Shown piece by piece: positions 1-5,566 of a stretch of DNA of 6,058 nucleotides. The stretch's first letter is position 1, and every line of letters begins with the position of its first letter. The DNA is from Candidatus Woesearchaeota archaeon (GTDB lineage Archaea; Nanobdellota; Nanobdellia; Woesearchaeales; WAPJ01): assembly GCA_015519985.1 (NCBI GenBank), contig WIAN01000045.1, positions 1 through 6,058 of the forward strand. Reading direction: 5' to 3'. The notes under the pieces are model-generated. The model saw nothing but the letters and a program-made list of their open reading frames with translations, was not told the origin of the DNA and ran no database searches. The position numbers and the translations under genes were made by a program.

Positions 1-1165
1 CTATAGAATTATTCATAGCAATAACATCTTCTTTATAAGCATTTTTTTCATAATGTTGTAGTAAGTTTATTAAAATTTCATCATAAAAATTGTAGTTGTA
101 AACATTCCTATTATAACCTAAAAATATTTCGTCAGCTCCACTTCCAGACAATATTATTTTATAACCATCTTCAAAAGCTTTTTTAGTATAAAAATAAGTT
201 GTTAATCCTGAAGAAACTTTTAAAGAGTGAGGTTCAGTAATAGTTAAAGAAACATTTTTTATAGCTTCTTCTAACTCTTCTTTTTTAACCTTATAAAATT
301 TTATTTTAAAATTTAACTTTTCAGCTAAAATTTTAGAATAATAATAATCAGAATTTTTTTTATCATAACCTTCAACATAAACATTAACCAAATCAACTTT
401 AAAATTGTTCTTTTTTAAAATTAAAGCTAAAAGTAAAGAATCCACTCCTCCAGAAAAAGCTAAAGCAATCTTATTTTTTTCATACAATTCTTTAGAATGT
501 AAAATAATATTTTTAACACTACTATTTAATTCTTCAAAAACACTTTTAGTTTTTAAAGGAAAAGAAATTGGTAAATGTTTTTTTACAATTCTATGATTTT
601 TTTTATTGTAAATTAAAATTTTTCTAGGATGTAATTCTTTAACATTATTGTATTTTAAATTGTTGTCATAAAAAAATTTTTTAACACTAGAAACAATAAA
701 AGAATTTTCATCATAAAAATAAACTAAAGGATTCAAACCTAAAAAATCTCTGAAAGAAAAAATATAGTTGTTTCTAAAATAAACAACAGCAAATTGTCCT
801 TCTAAAAGATTATAAAATTCTAAAAATTTATTAGAAACACTAACTAAATCTTTTAAAGAAAAAAAGTCTAAAAAGTTTAATAAAAATTCAGTATCATTTT
901 TAGAATTAAAATTTAAATTGTACTTTTTGTTAAAATAATTTTCAACTTCTTTAAAATTATAAATTTCACAGTTAGCAAGCAAAACACCTTTACCTAAAAA
1001 TAAAGGTTTATTAAAAAAAGTAGTAGAATGTAAAGATTGATAAAAAAAAATATCATCTACAATTTTACTATTTTCAAAATCTCTACCTCTATTTTTTAAA
1101 CTAACCAAATTTAAAGATTTGAAATTGAAATTATTCTTGTTGTATAAAGCCAAAATTCCACACAT
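1..1165 (-). CDS. asnB: Glutamine-hydrolysing asparagine synthetase (AsnB-type), C-terminus cut off by window edge
   Basis: Predicted to make asparagine from aspartate, ATP and glutamine-derived ammonia in the cytoplasm. 388 codons are visible; the start is inside the window and the 3' end lies beyond base 1. The start is decided by chemistry: translation opens Met-Cys-Gly-Ile, and Cys2 must become the N-terminal nucleophile of the class II glutaminase domain (about residues 1-160). Other glutaminase landmarks are NCEIYN (65-70, the NGEIYN loop of typical AsnB), NDTEF (90-94) and an RDFLGLNPL segment matching the family's RD-(R/x)-GIKPL. The synthetase half shows the PP-loop SGGVDS (238-243) that binds ATP pyrophosphate, and SGSGADEIFLGYNR from residue 340, the SGEGADE-FGGY motif. 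Typical AsnB proteins run about 500-620 residues, so roughly 100 or more are missing only because of the window edge. It follows ABCE1 on the same strand after 144 bases and has its own promoter-like box. AsnB-like beta-lactam or peptide-modifying enzymes are possible alternatives, but nothing nearby supports them. Confidence 0.93.
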   Translation of the reverse strand, partial: MCGILALYNKNNFNFKSLNLVSLKNRGRDFENSKIVDDIFFYQSLHSTTFFNKPLFLGKGVLLANCEIYNFKEVENYFNKKYNLNFNSKNDTEFLLNFLDFFSLKDLVSVSNKFLEFYNLLEGQFAVVYFRNNYIFSFRDFLGLNPLVYFYDENSFIVSSVKKFFYDNNLKYNNVKELHPRKILIYNKKNHRIVKKHLPISFPLKTKSVFEELNSSVKNIILHSKELYEKNKIALAFSGGVDSLLLALILKKNNFKVDLVNVYVEGYDKKNSDYYYSKILAEKLNFKIKFYKVKKEELEEAIKNVSLTITEPHSLKVSSGLTTYFYTKKAFEDGYKIILSGSGADEIFLGYNRNVYNYNFYDEILINLLQHYEKNAYKEDVIAMNNSI

Positions 1166-1184
1166 AAAAAAAGAGTAATAAATA

Positions 1185-1195
1185 GATTATATAAG
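1185..1195 (-). promoter_or_regulatory. Archaeal TATA box of the asparagine synthetase gene
   Basis: The minus strand reads CTTATATAATC, a good match to the archaeal TATA consensus, preceded by an A-rich run that could serve as BRE. Its centre is 25 bases before the ATG and no Shine-Dalgarno motif lies between. Transcription would therefore start at or next to the start codon, giving a leaderless mRNA. The spacing is seen in the sequence; promoter activity is inferred. Confidence 0.6.
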
Positions 1196-1220
1196 TTTTT
1201 TTGTTGAAGAATAGTATTGA

Positions 1221-1241
1221 AATATTATTGATAGTAATATT
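1221..1241. repeat. Inverted repeat AATATTA / TAATATT upstream of asparagine synthetase
   Basis: Two perfect 7-bp arms (1221-1227 and 1235-1241) flank a 7-base spacer. It lies just upstream of the TATA box at 1185-1195 in the direction of the asparagine synthetase gene. It could be part of a regulator-binding region together with the palindrome at 1245-1262. The arms are pure A/T, so chance occurrence in this AT-rich DNA is quite possible. Confidence 0.35.
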
Positions 1242-1244
1242 AAT

Positions 1245-1262
1245 AGTAATAGTACTATTACT
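1245..1262. repeat. Perfect 18-bp palindrome in the ABCE1-asparagine synthetase gap
   Basis: AGTAATAGTACTATTACT is identical to its own reverse complement, with no spacer. It lies 80-97 bases upstream of the asparagine synthetase ATG and 48 bases past the ABCE1 stop codon. TAGTA/TAGTAAT words recur beside it at 1211, 1231 and 1243. No T-run follows on the minus strand, which argues against an intrinsic terminator and suits an operator for a dimeric DNA-binding protein. No cognate regulator can be named. Confidence 0.5.
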
Positions 1263-1269
1263 TTTAGTA

Positions 1270-1288
1270 TAAAAACAAAACTTTAAAA
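1270..1288 (-). terminator. T-rich tract after ABCE1, possible terminator
   Basis: On the minus strand, 22 bases after the ABCE1 stop, the sequence reads TTTTAAAGTTTTGTTTTTA. Archaeal RNA polymerase often terminates at U-rich runs without a strong hairpin, so this is a plausible release site between ABCE1 and the separately promoted asparagine synthetase gene. T-runs are common in this genome, so the call is weak. Confidence 0.3.
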
Positions 1289-1296
1289 CATTTACA

Positions 1297-1316
1297 TTTT
1301 TAACTATTTTTAACTA
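1297..1316. repeat. Tandem 10-bp repeat over the ABCE1 stop codon
   Basis: TTTTTAACTA occurs twice in exact tandem (1297-1306 and 1307-1316). The copy nearer the gene overlaps the final Ser codon and TAA stop of ABCE1. It looks like a small duplication at the 3' end of the gene. No function is evident. Confidence 0.4.
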
Positions 1317-3082
1317 TAATAATTTCCTTCTTGTTTTTGTTTTCTGTCTAATACTGAATTTGGTTTGTTTATTCTTGGTCTTCCTGTTTCTTCATCTAAT
1401 CTTACTGTAATATCTAATATTTTTAAAAACTTGTTAAGTCCTTCTTTTAAATTGTAAGGTCCTTCTCCAAGTCCTTTTTCTCCAGGAATTCCTGAAAATA
1501 CCATTATAGAATCTGAAAGTATGTCTAAAAATAATAAGTCATGATCTACTATGAATGCTGATTTTTCTGTTTCGTCTATAAAACTTCTTATTGCTTTGCT
1601 TGCTTTTAATCTTTGTTCTACATCTAAATATGCTGATGGTTCGTCTAAAAGATAAATATCTGCTTCTTCGCTTAAAGTTTTTGCTATCCATACTCTTTGT
1701 AGTTCTCCTCCTGAAATGCTGTTTAGATTTCTAAATTCTAATTCTTCTAATTCTAATGGTTGTATTAAACTTCTTTTGTATTTTGTATAAGCATTTTTTA
1801 TAAATTCTCCAATGAGAATGTCTTTTTTTTCTAAATATTGCGGTTTGTAAGATACTTTTAATTCTTCTTTTTCTTTTAATAATTTTCCTTCTGCTTTTAC
1901 TTCTCCTGCTAATATTTTTATAAAAGTTGTTTTTCCTATTCCATTTTCTCCTACTATTCCTACTATTTCTTTTTTTCTTAATTTTCCTTCTTTTGTTTTT
2001 AATGTAAAACCATCATACTTTTTTTCTAAATCTGTCCATTCTATTATTGTTTCTTCTTTTGAAAGATTTTTTTCTTCTAATGTGTTTTTAAAATCTATTT
2101 TGTAATCTCTTATTCTTACATTTTCTTCTTTTATAAATCCTTGTAAGTAAGAGTTTATTCCTTTTTTAGCTGCTTTTAACTGACTTATTATTCCATAAGC
2201 TTTTGGAACTCCATAAACAATATGAACATAATCAGCAATATAATCTAAAACTATTAAGTCGTGTTCTACTACGAATACTGCTTTATCATTTTTTTCTTCA
2301 TTCAAAATGTTTGCTACTTTTATTCTTTGTTTTATATCTAAATAACTGCTTGGTTCATCAACTAATAATAAATTGTAATCTTTTAAAAGTGAAGCTGCTA
2401 TTGCTATTCTTTGTAATTCTCCTCCAGAAACTTTTTTTATATTTCTTTCTAAAATGTTTTTTAAATCTAATTTTTGTATTAAAAAGTTTAATCTTTCTTC
2501 ACTAACATTATTTTTTTTCATTGTTTTTTCTAATAATTCTTTTACTGTTCCTTCAAAAACTTCAGGTATTTTTTCTACTAATTGTGGTTTTAAACTTGTT
2601 TTTATTTTTCCTGTAGAAATGTTTTCAAACAAAGTTTGTGCTTCACTTCCTTTAAAAGCATCTATTACTTTTTTCCAATCAGGTTTTTCATTATAATTTC
2701 CTAAATTTGGAATTAATTGTCCTGAAAGAATATTCATCAAAGTTGTTTTTCCCATTCCATTCCTTCCTAATAAACCTGTAACTGAATTATTTTTAGGAAT
2801 AGCCATATTATACAATCTGAAAGAATTAACATCAAATTGGTGTAAAGGATTTTTTGTCAATTCGTCAGGCAAATTTATTATTTTTATAGCGTCAAAAGGA
2901 CATCTATTCACACAAATTCCACAACCTATACAGGTTTCTTCTATTATTTTTGCTTTTTTATCTTCTCCTACAACAATACAATCTTTTCCTTCTTTATTAA
3001 CAGGACATAATTTTATACAAAGATAATTACCGCAAGCTTGAGGATTGCATTTTTCTTTATCAATAACAGCTATTCTTGGCAT
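1310..3082 (-). CDS. abce1: ABCE1/Rli1-family ribosome recycling ATPase
   Basis: 590 residues, the usual family length (about 590-600). In archaea and eukaryotes this cytoplasmic twin-ATPase acts with aRF1/Pelota to split terminated or stalled ribosomes. The N-terminal ferredoxin-like domain keeps all eight cluster cysteines, C12, C17, C22, C26 and C51, C54, C57, C61, in two CP-ending motifs for two [4Fe-4S] clusters. NBD1 shows Walker A GRNGMGKT (106-113), Q-loop Q167, signature VSGGELQR (218-225), Walker B/D-loop VDEPSSYLD (241-249) and H274. NBD2 shows GENGIGKT (378-385), Q415, ISGGELQR (456-463), LDEPSAYLD (479-487) and H514. Hinge segments follow each NBD; the C-terminus GRPRINK...GEGNYYS-like tail is typical. 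Oddities are Arg and Glu where Pro is usual in the two Walker A loops, and a Q-loop-to-signature stretch in NBD2 that seems several residues short. The start at the ATG is fixed by the conserved PRIAVID opening. It follows the coiled-coil gene on the same strand after 97 bases. Confidence 0.97.
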   Translation of the reverse strand: MPRIAVIDKEKCNPQACGNYLCIKLCPVNKEGKDCIVVGEDKKAKIIEETCIGCGICVNRCPFDAIKIINLPDELTKNPLHQFDVNSFRLYNMAIPKNNSVTGLLGRNGMGKTTLMNILSGQLIPNLGNYNEKPDWKKVIDAFKGSEAQTLFENISTGKIKTSLKPQLVEKIPEVFEGTVKELLEKTMKKNNVSEERLNFLIQKLDLKNILERNIKKVSGGELQRIAIAASLLKDYNLLLVDEPSSYLDIKQRIKVANILNEEKNDKAVFVVEHDLIVLDYIADYVHIVYGVPKAYGIISQLKAAKKGINSYLQGFIKEENVRIRDYKIDFKNTLEEKNLSKEETIIEWTDLEKKYDGFTLKTKEGKLRKKEIVGIVGENGIGKTTFIKILAGEVKAEGKLLKEKEELKVSYKPQYLEKKDILIGEFIKNAYTKYKRSLIQPLELEELEFRNLNSISGGELQRVWIAKTLSEEADIYLLDEPSAYLDVEQRLKASKAIRSFIDETEKSAFIVDHDLLFLDILSDSIMVFSGIPGEKGLGEGPYNLKEGLNKFLKILDITVRLDEETGRPRINKPNSVLDRKQKQEGNYYS

Positions 3083-3102
3083 AAAATATAGAAAAATTAA
3101 AA

Positions 3103-3112
3103 GATTTAAAAA
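3103..3112 (-). promoter_or_regulatory. Probable TATA box of ABCE1
   Basis: The minus strand reads TTTTTAAATC, centred about 25 bases before the ABCE1 ATG, with no Shine-Dalgarno sequence in between. The same TTTTTAAAT word sits at the same distance before the rhodanese start. The spacing fits a leaderless transcript. The box is less distinctive than those of the asparagine synthetase and coiled-coil genes. Confidence 0.42.
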
Positions 3113-3118
3113 TGTTTG

Positions 3119-3150
3119 TAAATATACTTTCTTATAAACATACTTTCTTA
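3119..3150. repeat. Tandem 16-bp direct repeat upstream of ABCE1
   Basis: Plus-strand TAAATATACTTTCTTA (3119-3134) is followed directly by TAAACATACTTTCTTA (3135-3150), 15 of 16 bases identical. The pair ends 37 bases upstream of the ABCE1 ATG, just beyond the proposed TATA box, where archaeal activators or repressors commonly bind. It may equally be a simple duplication. No other copy was noticed in the window. Confidence 0.6.
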
Positions 3151-3178
3151 ATTGCTAATTTTTTAATTACAGAACAGA

Positions 3179-5041
3179 TTAAGAATTTTTTAACATTAAT
3201 ATTTTTATATCTTCTTCTAAAGTTTTTAATTCATATTCTAACATTTGATTTTTAACTTTCTCTATAGATTTTAACTTTTTCTTTTTTGATTCTTTTAAAA
3301 ATTCTTTTCTTGCTTTTTTTAAATAATCTAAAGCTTTTTCATAATTCTTATTTTTTATTTCTTCTTGCATTAAATCTAAATATTTTTCTATAAGACTTTT
3401 TTCTTTAATATCTTCTTCTAAAAGTTTTTTTAATTTAGGATTGTGTTTTTCTTCTTTTTGTTCTTCTTTTATATCTTCTTTTAATTCTTCTTCTAATTCT
3501 TTTGAAAAAGTTTCTTCTTCTAAAAGTTTTTCTTTAACAAAAGAAGTTTCTTCTTTTCTGTTTTTTATTCTTTTTTCTTTATTTCTTATTTTTTTATCTT
3601 TACTTTCTTCTTTACTTTCTGTTTTTTTCTCTTTTTGTTTGAATAAAACTTCTGTAAGTGGTTTTTTAATATTTTCTTTTTCTATATTTTTTATTCTTTC
3701 AGGAACATCTTCTAAAATTTCTTTTAAATTATGTAATAATTCTTCATTTTCAGAGTATAATTTTTGTTTAAAAGAAGAAACAACGTTTTTCAAATGAAAC
3801 AATTGTTTTTTTAAAAGATCATTTTCTCTTTTCAAATTTTCAATTTTTTTCAACGCAGAATCTAACTTTTCCAAATCAAATTCTTTCTCTTTTTCTTTTA
3901 AAGAATATAATTCTTCTTCTAACTCTTTTTCTTTCAAATCTAAAAGTTTTTCTTTTTCTTTCAAATTTTCTTCTATTTTTTTAATTTCTTCCAATTCTTC
4001 TTTTTTTGGTTTGAATAAATCTTCATATTTTTCATATTCTTTCTCATACTTTTCAAAATCTAAATTAACGTTTTTAATAGCATCTTTTATATTTTCAAAT
4101 TCTTCATTTTCTTGTTTTTCTAATAAAGAATAACTTACAGGATGTAAAGATTTTTCTTCTTCATCTAATCTTAAAGTTAAATTATTGTTAGACTCTAAAA
4201 GTTTTACATTACTATTTTCATCATCAAGTTTATTTTCAACACTAATTTTACTATCAGAATTTAAATTATCAACAACATTGTTTTCAATAATTTTTTCATC
4301 ATACTTTTCATCATAAACATTACTATCTTTATTTTCAATTTTTTCTTCTGCTTCTTCATTTTCTACCAATTCTTCTATTTCTTTTGGAAGTTTTGGCAAA
4401 TCTAAATTTTGAGAAAGCAAATCTTCTTCTAAAGATAGTTTTAAAGAATTATAATCTTCCTTTCCATCTTCACTTTTTTTACTTTTATTTTTTTTATTTT
4501 TTGTTTCTTCTTTTGGCTTTTCCCAAGTAATGATTTCTTCAGATTCAATTTCATTGTTTTTTGTAGTTTGTTTTGTAGTTTGTTTTTTAATAACATTTTT
4601 TTGTTCTTTTGTTTTTTTTGTTTCTTGTCTTTTTTTATTCATTGTTTTTTTATTTGTTTTTTTTTCTGTTGTGTTTGTTTTTTCTGTTTTTTTATTTTTC
4701 TTTAATTCTTCTAATGTTTTTTCTAATACTTCTTCTATTTTTTCAGTCAAAATATAATTTAAAATATTTAAAATATCATATTTTACTTTTGTACTTTTTA
4801 TTTTTTCAGCATTCTCTTTGTCTAAAAAGTTTTTTTCAACCCAATCAGCAATTTTAATATTAAAATCTGTTTTTTCTAATTCTTTTTGAGTTTTAGAATC
4901 TAAAAGTTCAATAATATCATTAATATCAGAGTTTAAACTAATATTAAAAGAAGTTTCAACATCATTATTTTTATTTTTAACATTATCTTTTTTACTTTTG
5001 GACTTTTTAGAAAACTTTTCTTTTAAAGATATTACGCTCAT
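3179..5041 (-). CDS. Hypothetical highly charged coiled-coil protein, 620 aa
   Basis: I do not recognise this protein. It has no cysteine, signal peptide or membrane segment, so it is probably cytoplasmic. In order: a basic N-tip (1-25); a probably folded helical segment (about 36-115, containing IADWVEKNF); a Lys/Thr-rich low-complexity linker (about 115-163, including a KQTT duplication at 153-160); an acidic, Asn-rich, disorder-like region (about 195-310); a long Glu/Lys coiled coil (about 312-440); another charged linker (about 465-535); and a helical C-terminus (about 536-615). Residues 552-585 (YLDLMQEEIKNKNYEKALDY and onward) look like a TPR-type helical pair. The layout suggests a scaffold, tether or filament-associated protein, but no catalytic motif is visible. 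The first ATG (MSVISLKEKF) is chosen because a strong TATA box lies 27 bases upstream. It is divergent from aEF-1beta and upstream of ABCE1 on the same strand. That it is a real gene is supported by its length and promoter; its function is unknown. Confidence 0.85.
   Translation of the reverse strand: MSVISLKEKFSKKSKSKKDNVKNKNNDVETSFNISLNSDINDIIELLDSKTQKELEKTDFNIKIADWVEKNFLDKENAEKIKSTKVKYDILNILNYILTEKIEEVLEKTLEELKKNKKTEKTNTTEKKTNKKTMNKKRQETKKTKEQKNVIKKQTTKQTTKNNEIESEEIITWEKPKEETKNKKNKSKKSEDGKEDYNSLKLSLEEDLLSQNLDLPKLPKEIEELVENEEAEEKIENKDSNVYDEKYDEKIIENNVVDNLNSDSKISVENKLDDENSNVKLLESNNNLTLRLDEEEKSLHPVSYSLLEKQENEEFENIKDAIKNVNLDFEKYEKEYEKYEDLFKPKKEELEEIKKIEENLKEKEKLLDLKEKELEEELYSLKEKEKEFDLEKLDSALKKIENLKRENDLLKKQLFHLKNVVSSFKQKLYSENEELLHNLKEILEDVPERIKNIEKENIKKPLTEVLFKQKEKKTESKEESKDKKIRNKEKRIKNRKEETSFVKEKLLEEETFSKELEEELKEDIKEEQKEEKHNPKLKKLLEEDIKEKSLIEKYLDLMQEEIKNKNYEKALDYLKKARKEFLKESKKKKLKSIEKVKNQMLEYELKTLEEDIKILMLKNS
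4559..4582. repeat. In-frame tandem 12-bp repeat inside the coiled-coil gene
   Basis: TTTTGTAGTTTG occurs twice in exact tandem on the plus strand. On the coding strand it gives the duplicated peptide KQTT-KQTT (residues 153-160) in the Lys/Thr-rich linker. The unit is a multiple of three, so copy-number change by slippage would lengthen or shorten the linker without breaking the frame. Confidence 0.55.
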
Positions 5042-5062
5042 AAAAGTTAAAATTTATAAAAA

Positions 5063-5074
5063 CTTATATATAAT
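5063..5074 (-). promoter_or_regulatory. TATA box of the coiled-coil protein gene
   Basis: Positions 5063-5074 read CTTATATATAAT on the plus strand, so the minus strand reads ATTATATATAAG, a strong archaeal TATA match. The centre is 27 bases before the ATG at 5041 and there is no Shine-Dalgarno motif. Leaderless initiation at this ATG is the simplest reading, and it supports the chosen start. Confidence 0.58.
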
Positions 5075-5100
5075 TTTATCACTACTATAAAAAAAAGACA

Positions 5101-5122
5101 TAAAAAGATAATAAAAAGATAA
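5101..5122. repeat. Tandem 11-bp repeat in the divergent promoter region
   Basis: TAAAAAGATAA is present twice in exact tandem (5101-5111 and 5112-5122), midway between the divergent coiled-coil and aEF-1beta genes. It lies upstream of both proposed promoters, so it could be a shared regulatory or DNA-bending element. The A-rich composition makes a chance slippage product equally likely. Confidence 0.45.
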
Positions 5123-5150
5123 TAATTTAAAAAACAAAGTTCATATTTTC

Positions 5151-5171
5151 AAATTTAAATAAATTTAAATA
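5151..5171 (+). promoter_or_regulatory. Duplicated TTTAAATA box, candidate aEF-1beta promoter
   Basis: The 10-bp unit AAATTTAAAT is in exact tandem (5151-5160 and 5161-5170), so TTTAAATA, a TATA-like word, occurs at 5154-5161 and 5164-5171. From the nearer copy, transcription would start around 5191-5197 and leave a leader of about 40 bases, which fits the Shine-Dalgarno motif before aEF-1beta. Other A/T boxes nearer the gene cannot be excluded. Confidence 0.35.
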
Positions 5172-5222
5172 CTAATGTTTAAAACAAATTTAAAATAAAA
5201 TAATAAAATAATGTAAAATAGT

Positions 5223-5227
5223 AGGTG
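5223..5227 (+). promoter_or_regulatory. Shine-Dalgarno site of aEF-1beta
   Basis: AGGTG matches part of the complement of the conserved 16S rRNA 3' tail (GGAGGTGA) and ends five bases before the ATG at 5233. It is the only convincing ribosome-binding motif before any start in the window, and it implies a leadered mRNA for this gene. Confidence 0.65.
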
Positions 5228-5232
5228 GTTTT

Positions 5233-5508
5233 ATGGCAGAAGTTGTAATTACAATGAAATTAATGCCTGAAAGTCCTGATGTAAATTGGGATTATGTGTA
5301 TGAAAAGGTTAATGAAGTTATAAAAAAACATAAAGGAGAAGTAGGTAAAAAAGAAGAAAAACCTGTTGCTTTCGGTTTAAAAGCTTTAGAAATAATATTT
5401 GTAGTTGATGAAAGTTCAGGAAGTACAGAAGCATTAGAACAAGAAGTTTCTGAAATACAAGGAATTGAAAGTGTTGAAATTACAGATGTAAGAAGAGCAT
5501 TAGGATAA
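5233..5508 (+). CDS. ef1b: Translation elongation factor aEF-1beta
   Basis: 91 residues, matching the roughly 90-residue archaeal family. aEF-1beta is the guanine nucleotide exchange factor that reloads aEF-1alpha with GTP after each aminoacyl-tRNA delivery, in the cytoplasm. It corresponds to the C-terminal catalytic domain of eukaryotic eEF1B. The sequence opens AEVVITMKLMPESPDVNWDY, carries the hallmark PVAFGLKALEIIFVV (about residues 44-58) and ends with the typical IESVEITDVRRALG. The ATG at 5233 is chosen because it gives family length and has AGGTG five bases upstream. It is divergent from the coiled-coil gene and 58 bases ahead of the rhodanese gene, which appears to have its own promoter. 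Archaeal relatives often sit beside a small zinc-finger gene; none is seen here. Confidence 0.95.
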   Translation: MAEVVITMKLMPESPDVNWDYVYEKVNEVIKKHKGEVGKKEEKPVAFGLKALEIIFVVDESSGSTEALEQEVSEIQGIESVEITDVRRALG

Positions 5509-5523
5509 AAAAAATCATAAAAC

Positions 5524-5530
5524 TTTTTTT
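5524..5530 (+). terminator. T7 run after aEF-1beta, possible terminator
   Basis: Seven consecutive Ts begin 16 bases after the aEF-1beta stop codon. An A8 run at 5509-5516 could pair weakly with them. Archaeal termination at U-runs makes this a plausible end for the aEF-1beta transcript. Confidence 0.4.
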
Positions 5531-5536
5531 AACAAA

Positions 5537-5546
5537 ATTTTTAAAT
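5537..5546 (+). promoter_or_regulatory. Probable TATA box of the rhodanese gene
   Basis: TTTTTAAATG is centred about 25 bases before the ATG at 5567, and no Shine-Dalgarno motif is present. The arrangement mirrors that of ABCE1 and suggests a separate leaderless transcript. It overlaps the left arm of the hairpin at 5543-5563, so the two readings compete. Confidence 0.4.
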
Positions 5547-5563
5547 GAAAAAACTTTTCATTT
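5543..5563 (+). repeat. 9-bp hairpin followed by T-run, abutting the rhodanese start
   Basis: AAATGAAAA (5543-5551) and TTTTCATTT (5555-5563) are perfect reverse complements around a 3-base AAC loop, and Ts continue to 5566, directly before the ATG at 5567. It has the form of an intrinsic terminator for any transcript reading through from aEF-1beta, or of a structure that would hide the rhodanese start in such a read-through mRNA. Confidence 0.5.
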
Positions 5564-5566
5564 TTT

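Noticed and set aside
405..596. Plus-strand 63-residue open frame
   Set aside because: It is antisense to the asparagine synthetase around its SGGVDS PP-loop, which is clearly the coding strand.
2203..2696. Plus-strand open frames opposite ABCE1 (2203-2505, 2454-2696)
   Set aside because: They are antisense to strongly conserved ABCE1 NBD1 sequence, of biased composition and without start signals.
2870..3082. Separate ferredoxin gene
   Set aside because: The two cysteine motifs are in frame with, and continuous into, the ABC domains; this is the normal Fe-S domain of ABCE1.
3119..3150. CRISPR-like repeat
   Set aside because: There are only two 16-bp copies directly abutting, with no spacer between them and no cas gene nearby.
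3441..4857. Several plus-strand open frames rich in Phe, Ser and Leu (3441-3797, 4530-4757, 4609-4857)
   Set aside because: They lie antisense to the coiled-coil gene and consist of the T-runs opposite its Lys/Glu codons. They lack promoters, ribosome sites and any recognisable domain.
3179..5041. Assignment of the coiled-coil gene as an SMC, Rad50 or signal-recognition protein
   Set aside because: No Walker A, Walker B or ABC signature and no GTPase motif is present. Glu/Lys coiled coils resemble many families by composition alone.
5042..5232. Small RNA or tRNA gene in the divergent gap
   Set aside because: The gap is nearly pure A/T, with no tRNA arm motifs and no stable G/C-paired stem.
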